From Providencia stuartii (lineage in GTDB: Bacteria; Pseudomonadota; Gammaproteobacteria; Enterobacterales; Enterobacteriaceae): DNA of 64,000 nt. The first letter of the stretch is position 1. Each line of letters starts with the position of its first letter. Below, in pieces: positions 19,801 through 27,446 of the stretch. Both the position numbers and the translations under genes were made by a program. A model generated the notes under the pieces. That model ran no database searches and was not told the origin of the DNA. It saw only the letters and a list, made by a program, of their open reading frames with translations. The stretch lies in assembly GCF_029277985.1 (NCBI RefSeq), contig NZ_CP119546.1, positions 3,534,001 through 3,598,000 on the forward strand, in the 5' to 3' direction.

Positions 19801-20233
19801 ATTGAGGCCGATAAACTAAATATTGGTCAAATAAGTCTGCTACTCTCCCTGCAAGCTGGTGTAACTTTCTTTTATCTAAGTCATGCTCAAGGTAATGACG
19901 TAACGGCTCAAAGTCATCCTCATCAATCACCGTAGGTAAAATTTTCATTAACTTCCATGTCATTGCTTGCTTGGTATAAGCACTTTCTTTCGGAATATCA
20001 GGCAATACCCGCCGAAACATATCCCAAATAAAAGTTGCAGGTAAAGGGTAATGAATATTCGCAGCAATACCAAAACGTTTTGCTAATTCTATCTGAAGCC
20101 ATTGAGACATACCGGGGCTTTGTACCAAGATGATTTCTTGTGCGAACGGATGAGAAAGCGGTTCATTCTCCATTAAATGAGCTATTAACTCCTTTAGTAG
20201 CTCTAATTGATTAGAATGATAAACCTGAAACAT
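16859..20233 (-). CDS. recC: Exodeoxyribonuclease V gamma subunit RecC
   Basis: Chi-scanning subunit of RecBCD with an inactive helicase/nuclease fold. It has 1124 aa (E. coli 1122). The start MFQVYHSNQLELL and blocks such as GIAANIHYPLPATFIWDMFRR and DLFDQYLVYRP match the E. coli protein closely. Its start lies 23 nt inside the end of ppdC, so recC is translationally linked to the pseudopilin operon upstream. I did not identify individual Chi-contact residues. Confidence 0.95.
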   Translation of the reverse strand: MFQVYHSNQLELLKELIAHLMENEPLSHPFAQEIILVQSPGMSQWLQIELAKRFGIAANIHYPLPATFIWDMFRRVLPDIPKESAYTKQAMTWKLMKILPTVIDEDDFEPLRHYLEHDLDKRKLHQLAGRVADLFDQYLVYRPQWIEKWQQNELIDGLGVNQLWQKRLWLQLVDYTQSLGQSPWHRANLYQSFIDKLSNSQNLHNVLPKRIFICGISSLPPVYLQALSAIAEHTDIHLMFTNPCRYYWGDIHSHSFLAKLQKRKLRHYIDKNEISRFKIEEHAQELFNDEGEQELANPLLASWGKLGRDNLYFISQIDSANEISAFVDTNRNSLLENLQQDILDLENHAQLGTDLRAYSTSIGKRVLALSDQSVTFHSCHSAQREVEVLQDKLLALFEQDSTLTPRDVIVMVSDIDSYTPFIQAVFGNTATKRYIPFSISDRKALQAHPILQAFILLLDLPQSRFSTEQVLTLLEVSAFAERFDIDESELGLLRRWVNESGIRWGLDDDNVRALSLPVIGQNTWQFGLSRMLLGYAMDSRYGPWNGVLPYDECSGLAAQLAGKLALLVSTLKEWRTLLATERTLDEWQDICQQLIESFFQTDSETELVLTLVTEQWHKILQNAINSGYDEQISLRLIRDELAVCFDDEKISQRFLAGSVNFCTLMPMRSVPFKVVCLLGMNDGIYPRSIPPLGFDLMAEKPARGDRKRRDDDRYLFLEALNSAAKQLYISYIGLSIQDNQVCNPSVLVTELLDYICQSFCLQGDDKLNIDESALRLKKHLVFQHNRVPFAKENFMANSPYQSFASEWLPAAETVLQEGKPFIYELDERERVTDISIEQLLRFYRHPIRAFFQQRLKVHFTIEETELPEDEPFLLDKLQRYKMNERILALLIKDENPQPLYQALKASGQLPAKQFGQLYWEQQINDIAPLAEKIKQQNVQPTDYVIDLQINGIKISGVLRNAHEKGILRYRPAYLTAHDGVQLWIEHLLFNLAINDGESVALGRENSIWHFSSVKQSDAKNYLEQLIAGYCKGLNTPLLLLNQSGWNWLSACFDKKTKQYDFASEEIQQKALSILMQSLQGSSMKRGEMEDDYVLRICRNIDQHLIQALLENTQRYLLPMAEHLK

Positions 20234-20588
20234 TGTTATCTCCTGTTCTACAAAACCAGCGGTTTAGAGAAAATGATTGCTTAGCCGTTGATAGCATGAT
20301 TGTTGTATCACTACAACTCTCAGACACTGAGAGAGTCTGTAAGTTTATCTGCCAATCGGGAGAAATAAACTCTGTATTTTCAAGCTGTGGCTCCATCAGC
20401 ACCGCTTGACGCTCTAAATTATTTTGCAACACTCGAAATACGAGCGAATGATGATATATCCAATTGAAATTTAAGGCTATGTGTTGATTATAGCTTAATA
20501 ACGCCATTAACAGGATAGCAAAAACGACCACAGCAACCATTGATTCTATTAATATAAAACCTCGCTGCTTATCATAGAGAGCTTTCAT
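20211..20588 (-). CDS. ppdC: Prepilin-like protein PpdC
   Basis: Minor pseudopilin, probably part of a type IV pilus-like initiation complex. It has 125 aa (E. coli 107). The type IV prepilin cleavage motif RGFILIE, with Glu at +5 and a hydrophobic helix after it, starts near residue 8. The ATG at 20588 overlaps the ygdB stop (TGATG), which decides this start; an open frame 10 codons upstream is unlikely to be used. The gene overlaps recC by 23 nt. Confidence 0.85.
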   Translation of the reverse strand: MKALYDKQRGFILIESMVAVVVFAILLMALLSYNQHIALNFNWIYHHSLVFRVLQNNLERQAVLMEPQLENTEFISPDWQINLQTLSVSESCSDTTIMLSTAKQSFSLNRWFCRTGDNNVSGLSF

Positions 20589-21028
20589 CAACAAAATCCT
20601 TTTTGTGTAACAGGGCAATAATCAATCCAACCTTTTATGCGTGGCCGAATTTTTTGCGATTTTGGAATCGCAGCTACCCAGCGATAAACGGTGACATGAT
20701 ATCGTCCTTGATATTCTCCTCGGCCTAATAAAACAAATTGCCCTCCTTTATAATGTTTAATGCAGCTTGTTCCTCCCTGTATTGGCATGGACTGACATTG
20801 CCAAGTCGCCCCCCGATAGGTGCTTAAGCGCCAAGATTGTTGCAACCCCCATGCCAGCGCTGATTCCGCCAGATTGAAAGCTTCTATATATTTCTTTTCA
20901 CGAAAAAACTCATCACGTGCATTTTCTTGATAAATGTGTAATGCCTTTAACAACAACAGCCCCATCGTCATCAATATCATTACCATCACCAAAGCGATAC
21001 TGCCTGTTTGGTTGCCGCCTAGACGCAT
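20588..21028 (-). CDS. ygdB: Prepilin-like protein YgdB (DUF2509)
   Basis: A PilX-like minor pseudopilin candidate of 146 aa. It has an N-terminal GSIALVMVMILM hydrophobic segment after a short basic leader, and a NLAESALAWGLQ block typical of this group, but no FTLIE-type cleavage site. The ATG overlaps the ppdB stop in a TGATG, and a GTG one codon upstream is less likely. It is the third gene of the ppdA-ppdB-ygdB-ppdC set, in the same order as in E. coli. Confidence 0.83.
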   Translation of the reverse strand: MRLGGNQTGSIALVMVMILMTMGLLLLKALHIYQENARDEFFREKKYIEAFNLAESALAWGLQQSWRLSTYRGATWQCQSMPIQGGTSCIKHYKGGQFVLLGRGEYQGRYHVTVYRWVAAIPKSQKIRPRIKGWIDYCPVTQKGFC

Positions 21029-21612
21029 CACAGATTTCTCAACAAAACAGCTGTTTTATAGTGAAAACGTTTATTAGGTAAATTGGGGCTTTCAACGCTT
21101 AAATACATTTCAAGTATTGACTCCGCTTCATGCCAATTAAATCGCAATGAATTCACGCTAATCCTTAAAGGATCAAACAAGGATTGCCATCGTTTACCGT
21201 CACAATCTTCCACATTTCGATTCGACTCCAATTTGTGACCATTTAATCGATAACCAAAAAAATCAGACTCTTTGCTTCTCGCTCTAACAGGCCGCCATGA
21301 ACCTGATAAGTTTTGGTCGTAAGCAAAAATAATGCATGAATTAGGATGATGACTTAAAAATTTCGCATCAATTTTCATTGCCTCACCTTGGCATGAGGCG
21401 CTACTACAGTACCCAATTCGTCTAAAATCCTTTTCCATATTAATAAGCACTTGTCTGATCTCCCTGTCAATCTCGTATTGAATATACGACTGGTGAGTTT
21501 GTTTAAATAGACGAGGAAAAACGGCCGTTGCCGCAATACAAACCAAACTGCTGATTGCCATTGCGAGCAATACCTCTATTAATGAAAACCCTTGCTGCTT
21601 ATTTATATTCAT
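21028..21612 (-). CDS. ppdB: Prepilin peptidase-dependent protein PpdB
   Basis: Minor pseudopilin (PilW/PulJ-like) of 194 aa (E. coli 187). The prepilin motif QGFSLIEVLLAMAIS, with cleavage after Gly8 and Glu at +5, is perfect, and a single N-terminal helix follows. Its stop is fused to the ygdB start (TGATG); ppdA ends 9 bp upstream. In E. coli the set is dependent on the competence regulators CRP and Sxy; I found no good CRP-S site here. Confidence 0.9.
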   Translation of the reverse strand: MNINKQQGFSLIEVLLAMAISSLVCIAATAVFPRLFKQTHQSYIQYEIDREIRQVLINMEKDFRRIGYCSSASCQGEAMKIDAKFLSHHPNSCIIFAYDQNLSGSWRPVRARSKESDFFGYRLNGHKLESNRNVEDCDGKRWQSLFDPLRISVNSLRFNWHEAESILEMYLSVESPNLPNKRFHYKTAVLLRNL

Positions 21613-21621
21613 TGAAAAACC

Positions 21622-22107
21622 CTAGCAACGAGGAATGCCTACGATTTTGTTATTGCTACAATGTCTCAAGCGCCCTAAAGCTGACAGAACAATGGTTATC
21701 TGCCCAAAATTATTTTTTAGCTTGAGACTAAAAGCACGACTTGTTCCTTGTTTACCATAGAAATCGACAGATAAACGACTTACGGATTGTATTTCAACAC
21801 CTGCATACGGAGTCGATGCTAATACCGCTATTTGCCTCTGGTTTGTTGCTTCTTTAAAGGTAAGCTTCCAATCCCCTTGTGTGGTATCAATGAATAAAAC
21901 ACGGTGCTGATTTAAATAAATACCCTCCATGAAATGGCGATAAATAAATACGCTTACTTGCCGAGCGGCATCAACTAACTGTAATTTTTTCTGTTGTTGT
22001 TGCCAGCTATATAAAGCGGGTAGCAATGCTACAGAGCAAATGAACATCACCACTAACATCTCAATAAGCGTGAAGCCTTTGTTATGCTTTTCTATTTTAA
22101 TATCCAT
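21622..22107 (-). CDS. ppdA: Prepilin peptidase-dependent protein PpdA
   Basis: GspH/FimT-type minor pseudopilin, 161 aa from this start (E. coli 156). It carries the prepilin motif KGFTLIEMLVVMFI, with Glu at +5, preceded by a short basic leader. AAGGA lies about 14 nt before the ATG, which is long; the frame stays open to TTG codons at 22119 and 22131, so the start could be upstream. It is the first gene of the pseudopilin-recBCD string. Confidence 0.87.
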   Translation of the reverse strand: MDIKIEKHNKGFTLIEMLVVMFICSVALLPALYSWQQQQKKLQLVDAARQVSVFIYRHFMEGIYLNQHRVLFIDTTQGDWKLTFKEATNQRQIAVLASTPYAGVEIQSVSRLSVDFYGKQGTSRAFSLKLKNNFGQITIVLSALGRLRHCSNNKIVGIPRC

Positions 22108-22307
22108 ATATTGCTGCAATGTCCTTTGCAAAATGAGTGTTTACTATGGATAGCAAGACAGCATAAAAATAGCCCCAAACGTCTAAGTTACGCGATGCTT
22201 CGCAATAAAATGTAAAACTGGCAATCATTTTCAGCCATTTTAGGTAGCGCTTCGTAACAAGCAGAACAAGTTAAAGAAAAGAGCATGAAGTGCGTTAGAA
22301 ATGCGAT

Positions 22308-22349
22308 AAAAAAAGCTAAGGCACGGTTGGAATGACCATCGCCTTAGCT
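22308..22349 (-). terminator. thyA terminator
   Basis: On the minus strand AGCTAAGGC and GCCTTAGCT form a perfect 9-bp stem (22341-22349 with 22314-22322), followed by seven T. It lies 24 bp after the thyA stop and separates the lgt-thyA unit from ppdA. Confidence 0.88.
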
Positions 22350-22372
22350 CTCTTAAATCAGTTTAAACTGCG

Positions 22373-23224
22373 TTATACCGTAAAGGGGTATTTGATAGCT
22401 TCGTGACATTGATAGCCTTCAATCGTGAAGTCATCTGTGCTCACCCAAGTTTCAATATCTTCTAATGTTTTAATTTGAGGGTTTATCAGCAATGAAGGCA
22501 AAGGGAAAGGCTCACGCTTTAGCTGTACATCACGCATTAGTGGCAATTGGTTTTCATAAATATGTGCATTCACAATTTTATGATAAGCCTTACCCGCTTT
22601 ATGACCCGTAATTCTCGCCATGAGTGCCAATAGTACAAAACACTGTACTTGGTTAAAGTTCAAACCAAGCGGCACATCACAGCTACGTTGGTAAGAGGTC
22701 AAATGGAGAGTATCACCTAATAAAGAAAATGTATGGGTGTGCATGCAAGGACGCAAACACCCCATTTCAAATTCACCAGGATTATAAAAGGTAATAATTT
22801 CCGCTCGGTCGTCAAGGCCATTTTTTAGGTTGTTCACCACCTTTTTAAGTTGATCGAGGTGTGTGCCATCAGGACGTTGCCAAGAGCGTCCTTGAACACC
22901 GTACACACGGCCCATATCATCCTCCCCTTTACGATGAGGATTACTTAACCAAGCTTGGTTTTCATTGGCATTGGCATTCCATGTATTACAACCAATTTCA
23001 CGAAATTGTGCTGCGTTATCATAGCCACGTAAATAACCTAATAATTCAGCAATCGCTGCTTTATAAAAGCTTTTACGGGTTGTGATTAATGGAAACAGGT
23101 TATTCGCGACATCATATTCTAAGTCGGCATTGATCACGGTTAAACAACGTACTCCCGTACGTTTATTTTCAACCCACTGCCCCTCGTCAATGATACGCTG
23201 ACATAACTCAAGATACTGCTTCAT
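22373..23224 (-). CDS. thyA: Thymidylate synthase, Vibrio-like form
   Basis: Converts dUMP to dTMP with methylene-tetrahydrofolate, yielding dihydrofolate for FolA. The 283-aa length and sequence differ clearly from the 264-aa E. coli ThyA and resemble the 283-aa Vibrio enzyme as I recall it. The catalytic Cys is C160 in LRPCMHTH (E. coli has APCH), followed by the phosphate-binding [14 protein letters not shown]. Other expected blocks are present, including the C-terminal IKYPFTV. It lies downstream of lgt as in E. coli, so position is conserved while sequence is not. The family is certain; the transfer or ancient-paralogue origin is inference. Confidence 0.94.
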   Translation of the reverse strand: MKQYLELCQRIIDEGQWVENKRTGVRCLTVINADLEYDVANNLFPLITTRKSFYKAAIAELLGYLRGYDNAAQFREIGCNTWNANANENQAWLSNPHRKGEDDMGRVYGVQGRSWQRPDGTHLDQLKKVVNNLKNGLDDRAEIITFYNPGEFEMGCLRPCMHTHTFSLLGDTLHLTSYQRSCDVPLGLNFNQVQCFVLLALMARITGHKAGKAYHKIVNAHIYENQLPLMRDVQLKREPFPLPSLLINPQIKTLEDIETWVSTDDFTIEGYQCHEAIKYPFTV

Positions 23225-23338
23225 AGTGACTCTCTTACTCGCGAGATAACAAATGTCATCAACATCCGTTACCTTATTGTATTTATAATGCTTTAACTCA
23301 TCAGCCCCTAGCTAAATGGCAATGTAAGCCACGCAAAA

Positions 23339-23399
23339 CATACTCAAGAATGGGGTAAACATGCATAAACATTTTCAACCACACGATAACTTGAGTATG
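23339..23399. repeat. 61-bp palindromic element between lgt and thyA
   Basis: Perfect 10-bp inverted arms, CATACTCAAG (23339-23348) and CTTGAGTATG (23390-23399), enclose 41 bp. The arm ends resemble the outer arm of the ERIC-like element before tolC (CATACTTCAAG). It could be a shortened repeat or a transcript hairpin between the two genes. Confidence 0.5.
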
Positions 23400-23411
23400 G
23401 CAAAGCAACCT

Positions 23412-24311
23412 TTATTTACTGGCTTGCTCTACTTTTTCTGGCTTATGCGCTGGAATATTTTTACCGTATTTGTATGCCCAAATAATCATTAAGATACCAA
23501 TTATGATCATTGGTATGGATAGAATTTGTCCCATACTAATACCGCCAAATAGACCTAATTGCGCATCTGGCTGCCTAAAGAATTCAACAATAATCCGGAA
23601 TGCGCCGTAACCAATTAAAAATAAACCTGACACACTCCCCATAGGACGAGGTTTGCGCACAAATAGGTTCAGGATCAGGAACAGAACAATACCTTCTAAA
23701 AACATCTCATAAAGTTGGGAAGGATGTCGTGGAAGCACACCATATTGCTCTAAAGTAGGTAGCAATGAAGGGTCTTGTGCCGCAAGCTGAATATCTTCAC
23801 TGCGCGAATGAGGGAATAAGAAAGCCCACGGTGTATCAAGTGTCACACGTCCCCATAACTCACCATTAATGAAGTTACCGATCCTCCCCATTCCAAGGCC
23901 AAAAGGAATTAACGGTGCAACAAAATCAGAAACTTGTAAAAAACGGCGGCGAGTACGGTGTGCAAACCATAACATTGCACAGATCACACCAATCAAACCA
24001 CCATGGAAGGACATGCCGCCATCCCAAACTTTAAATAAATAAAGTGGGTCATCAAGGAAAACAGGAAGATTATAGAAGAAGACATAACCGAGTCTTCCAC
24101 CAACAAATACACCTACGAAGCCAACGTAGAGTAAGTTCTCAACTTCATTTTTTGTCCAACCACTGTTAGGTTTATTTGCGCGACGACCTGCCAGCCATAA
24201 AGCAAAAACAAACCCTACAAGATACATAAACCCATACCAGTGAAGCGATACTGGCCCAATCGAGAACATTACGGGATCAATTTCCGGAAATGCTAAGTAG
24301 CTGTTACTCAT
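23412..24311 (-). CDS. lgt: Prolipoprotein diacylglyceryl transferase
   Basis: Inner-membrane enzyme that moves diacylglycerol from phosphatidylglycerol to the lipobox cysteine of prolipoproteins. It has 299 aa (E. coli 291) and seven hydrophobic segments. Signature motifs are SFHGGLIGV (catalytic His region), [14 protein letters not shown] (signature with essential Arg) and [15 protein letters not shown]. The C-terminal tail is short and basic. It sits between ptsP and thyA in the conserved rppH-ptsP-lgt-thyA order. Confidence 0.95.
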   Translation of the reverse strand: MSNSYLAFPEIDPVMFSIGPVSLHWYGFMYLVGFVFALWLAGRRANKPNSGWTKNEVENLLYVGFVGVFVGGRLGYVFFYNLPVFLDDPLYLFKVWDGGMSFHGGLIGVICAMLWFAHRTRRRFLQVSDFVAPLIPFGLGMGRIGNFINGELWGRVTLDTPWAFLFPHSRSEDIQLAAQDPSLLPTLEQYGVLPRHPSQLYEMFLEGIVLFLILNLFVRKPRPMGSVSGLFLIGYGAFRIIVEFFRQPDAQLGLFGGISMGQILSIPMIIIGILMIIWAYKYGKNIPAHKPEKVEQASK

Positions 24312-24386
24312 CGTTCCCCACTTTATTTGTTAATCTAAAATCATTGCGCATCATAGCACAGCTCATACGCAGGTGAATAAGGCTGA

Positions 24387-26633
24387 TTAGATCCCACCTC
24401 GGGCAAAACCACCAAGCCCGTTTTTTTCCATAAATTGGCTAATGATCAACCTGATGTTCTCGCTTGTCTCAGCCTTTAAGATATCAGGAACTAATTTTTC
24501 GACCATATCAGACTGTAGCCCACGGATAAGGTACTTAACTCTCGGTACACTTCTTCCACTCATACTTAAAGAACGATACCCCAAAGCAATCAACGCTATC
24601 ACACCTAAAGGCTGTCCTGCCATTTCACCACACACACTCACCGGCAAATCAAGACGATGACACTCTTCATAAACTTTAGCTAAAAAGCGGAGCATTGCGG
24701 GATGAAGGCTGTCGTAGATAGCAGCCACATGCGTGTTATTGCGGTCTACGGCAAGCAAATACTGAGTCAGGTCATTTGTACCAATTGAAATAAAGTCTAC
24801 CCGTTCTTTTAACTCAGGAAGCAAAAACAGTAAAGAAGGAACTTCAAACATAACGCCAATTTTAGGTGTTTGTACCGTTTGGCCGATCGCTAAGCTGACT
24901 TCCTCTTTTGCTCTGTTAATCAATGCAATAGCTTCATCGACTTCATTGATGTTGGTGATCATCGGCAGCAGTATGCGCAAGTTTTTTGTTAACACGTTTG
25001 CATGTAGCATCGCTCTTAATTGGATCAAGAAAATTTCGGGTTGATCCAACATAACGCGTATACCACGCCAACCTAAACAGGGGTTTTCTTCACTGATAGG
25101 CATATAAGGCAATTGCTTATCTGCACCGATATCCAACGTCCTGAGTACCACCGGTTTATCTGCAAACAAGTGCAAGATTTCTTGATACAACAGTTTCTGC
25201 TCATCTTCTGATGGAAAACCATTGTGCAGCATAAAAGGCAATTCCGTCCGATACAGCCCAACACCATCAACTGCCACATTAATTTGTTGCTCATAACGGG
25301 GGCTTAATCCTGCATTTAGGTGAATATGAACTGATTCACCGTTTTTCAGCACAGATTCTTGCTCAAGGGCACCTTCCGCTAAACGGCTAAGCACATCCTC
25401 TTCTGCAATGATTTGCTTATATTCCTGAGTAATAATATTTTCAGGTTCAATAAAAACTTCCCCTCGATAGCCATCAAGGATCAAAAAGCGGTTATGCAAT
25501 AGGGATGGATCAATATCTGCTCCCATGATTGCAGGGATCCCCATCGCGCGGATCAAAATAGCGGAGTGAGAATGTGTCGCACCATCACGAACGATCACCC
25601 CAGCCAACTGCTCTAAAGGCATTTCTGCCAATAGGCTAGCACTTAGCTCATCGGCCACGAGGATAAAGCGTTCTGGCCATTGATCTATTGAAGATAAACT
25701 ATCATCTAGATGGAATAATAAGCGTTGGCCTAATGCACGAAGGTCGGCTCCTCTTTCTCGTAGGTAGAGGTCACGTAAACGAGAGAATTGCTCAACATAA
25801 TCCTCAATAACTGTCTTCACCGCCCACTCAGCGACAAAGCCTTGTTCTATAGCGGAAAACAGCCTATTTTTCAGTTGAGGATCATGCAATAAATGGTTAT
25901 ATAAATCGAAAATTGCCGCACTTTCTTTTTGAGAATGAGCAATAAAGCGTTTACTAATACGTCGACACTCAGATGCTGCATTTTCGATAGCGGTAATGAG
26001 ACGTTGTTTTTCATCATTTTGGTCTAATGCACTGGCCTCACAAATACTGTCAAATGAAGGCTGTGAACTATCTTGCCAGCCATAAGCCATCACAATCCCT
26101 TGAGAAGCAGGAATTGCTTTAATACGGCTCTGCCTGTACTGACCAAACACGCCTTTAGCCTGAGCTTGTGATAAGATAACCGCCAGTTGCATTGACAGTG
26201 TCACCATGAATGATTCCTCGGTTTCACTGAAAAAACGCCGCTCGTGCTGCTGAACAACTAAAACACCTAATAGCTGACGACGGTAGACAATAGGCACACC
26301 TAAAAAGGCTTTTAGTCGCTCTTCTTTTAATTGGGGAAGGTATTTAAATTCGGGATGTTCGCGGATATCAGCGAGGTTTAGCATTTCAGATTGGCGTCCA
26401 ACCGCCCCCACTACCCCTTCATCAAATCCAAGGCGAATAGCAACACCGCTAGGTTTTCTCAACCCGCGGGTTGCCATTAAGTAATAGCACTGGCGCGAAT
26501 GGTCGGCCAAATAAATGGAACAAACATCCGTCTGCATCGCATAACAAGTTTCGTTAACTAAGACTTCTAACGCCTCGGTTAAGCTTGTCGCCATTGCTAC
26601 TTTTTCAACAATATCACGTAGACGCGTCAACAT
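24387..26633 (-). CDS. ptsP: Phosphoenolpyruvate-protein phosphotransferase PtsP (EI-Ntr)
   Basis: First enzyme of the nitrogen PTS phosphorelay (PtsP to NPr to PtsN). It has 748 aa, the same as E. coli. An N-terminal GAF domain (about 1-150) is followed by the PEP-utilising N domain and the swivelling domain with the phosphorylated His in GATHSHSAI (about H356). The C-terminal PEP-binding barrel carries EVPSLLFLLPE, FISIGTNDLTQY and CGEMAG. The gene starts 4 bp after rppH, so the two are cotranscribed. Confidence 0.95.
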   Translation of the reverse strand: MLTRLRDIVEKVAMATSLTEALEVLVNETCYAMQTDVCSIYLADHSRQCYYLMATRGLRKPSGVAIRLGFDEGVVGAVGRQSEMLNLADIREHPEFKYLPQLKEERLKAFLGVPIVYRRQLLGVLVVQQHERRFFSETEESFMVTLSMQLAVILSQAQAKGVFGQYRQSRIKAIPASQGIVMAYGWQDSSQPSFDSICEASALDQNDEKQRLITAIENAASECRRISKRFIAHSQKESAAIFDLYNHLLHDPQLKNRLFSAIEQGFVAEWAVKTVIEDYVEQFSRLRDLYLRERGADLRALGQRLLFHLDDSLSSIDQWPERFILVADELSASLLAEMPLEQLAGVIVRDGATHSHSAILIRAMGIPAIMGADIDPSLLHNRFLILDGYRGEVFIEPENIITQEYKQIIAEEDVLSRLAEGALEQESVLKNGESVHIHLNAGLSPRYEQQINVAVDGVGLYRTELPFMLHNGFPSEDEQKLLYQEILHLFADKPVVLRTLDIGADKQLPYMPISEENPCLGWRGIRVMLDQPEIFLIQLRAMLHANVLTKNLRILLPMITNINEVDEAIALINRAKEEVSLAIGQTVQTPKIGVMFEVPSLLFLLPELKERVDFISIGTNDLTQYLLAVDRNNTHVAAIYDSLHPAMLRFLAKVYEECHRLDLPVSVCGEMAGQPLGVIALIALGYRSLSMSGRSVPRVKYLIRGLQSDMVEKLVPDILKAETSENIRLIISQFMEKNGLGGFARGGI

Positions 26634-26637
26634 GATT

Positions 26638-27171
26638 TTATCTCGCCCCGCGTCTACGGTGAGTAAACGCAGGTCTCTGTGCCGGTTTTTGTTCCTGTAA
26701 TGACATTACAACGGGTGCAAACTCTTTCATGACGCGGCGATACACTTCCCGTTTAAAAGAGACCACTTGTCTTACAGGGTACCAATAACTGACCCATCGC
26801 CAGCCATCAAATTCTGGCGATTTACTGCGCTGAACGTTTATATCTGCTTCATTGCATTGAAGTTGTAGTAAAAACCAACGCTGTTTCTGCCCAATACAAA
26901 CAGGTTTTGTGTCCCAACGCACCAAACGCTTGGGTAATTTGTAACGCAACCAATTGCGAGTTGAAGCCAATAACCTAACATCTTTTCGTTGTAGGCCAAC
27001 TTCTTCGTACAGTTCACGGTACATAGCCTGTTCTGGCGATTCCCCTGGGTTTATTCCCCCCTGAGGGAATTGCCATGAATGTTGACCATAACGGCGAGCC
27101 CATAAAACTTGCCCTTGCCGATTACAAATTACAATTCCTACATTCGGGCGGTAGCCATCATCATCGATCAC
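26638..27171 (-). CDS. rppH: RNA pyrophosphohydrolase RppH
   Basis: Nudix hydrolase that removes pyrophosphate from the 5' end of mRNA and so triggers RNase E-dependent decay. It has 177 aa (E. coli 176). The Nudix box spans 38-60, starting GGINPGES and ending RELYEEVGL, with catalytic Glu residues at 53, 56 and 57. The start is a GTG with GAGG about 7 nt before it; E. coli also uses GTG as far as I recall. It is the first gene of the rppH-ptsP-lgt-thyA string. Confidence 0.95.
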   Translation of the reverse strand: MIDDDGYRPNVGIVICNRQGQVLWARRYGQHSWQFPQGGINPGESPEQAMYRELYEEVGLQRKDVRLLASTRNWLRYKLPKRLVRWDTKPVCIGQKQRWFLLQLQCNEADINVQRSKSPEFDGWRWVSYWYPVRQVVSFKREVYRRVMKEFAPVVMSLQEQKPAQRPAFTHRRRGAR

Positions 27172-27252
27172 CAGACTACCTCAATAACCAAATTTGAAAG
27201 ATGGCTAATTGTTTCACACATACCCAAACTGGTAAACCTATATCAATAGAGT

Positions 27253-27280
27253 TTGCAGATATGAGCAAAGACACTACAAT
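27253..27280 (+). promoter_or_regulatory. Candidate thiBPQ promoter
   Basis: TTGCAG (27253-27258), a 16-bp spacer and TACAAT (27275-27280). A start about 7 bp later would put the first base just before the TPP aptamer. Confidence 0.6.
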
Positions 27281-27288
27281 AGCCTCTG

Positions 27289-27374
27289 TCTCAACGGGGT
27301 GCCGAAATGGTTATTTAGGCTGAGAATTAACCCGTAGAACCTGATCCGGGCAATGCCGGCGTAGGGATTTGAGC
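27289..27374 (+). ncRNA. TPP riboswitch (thi box)
   Basis: The conserved TPP aptamer is plain: CAACGGGGTGCC, the CTGAGA core at 27320-27325, ACCCGTAGAACCTGATCCGG, and GCCGGCGTAGGGA. The closing helix pairs CTCAA (27290-27294) with TTGAG (27369-27373). It precedes the thiamine transporter thiBPQ, as in E. coli. Downstream, CTCAAATCC at 27406-27414 is perfectly complementary to GGATTTGAG at 27365-27373, giving a ready alternative to the closing helix and a likely expression platform. High TPP is expected to switch the operon off. Confidence 0.95.
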
Positions 27375-27446
27375 TACCAGCAGCATAATATTGCTAAGGT
27401 GCCTTCTCAAATCCTGTGTAGTTTTCTCTCTAACGCAGGAAATAAA

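Noticed and set aside
22185..22215. Possible CRP-S (Sxy-dependent competence) site before ppdA, around CGCGATGCTTCGCA
   Set aside because: The half-sites GCGA and TCGC are only 4 bp apart, while a CRP site needs 6; it is a short hairpin rather than a CRP operator.
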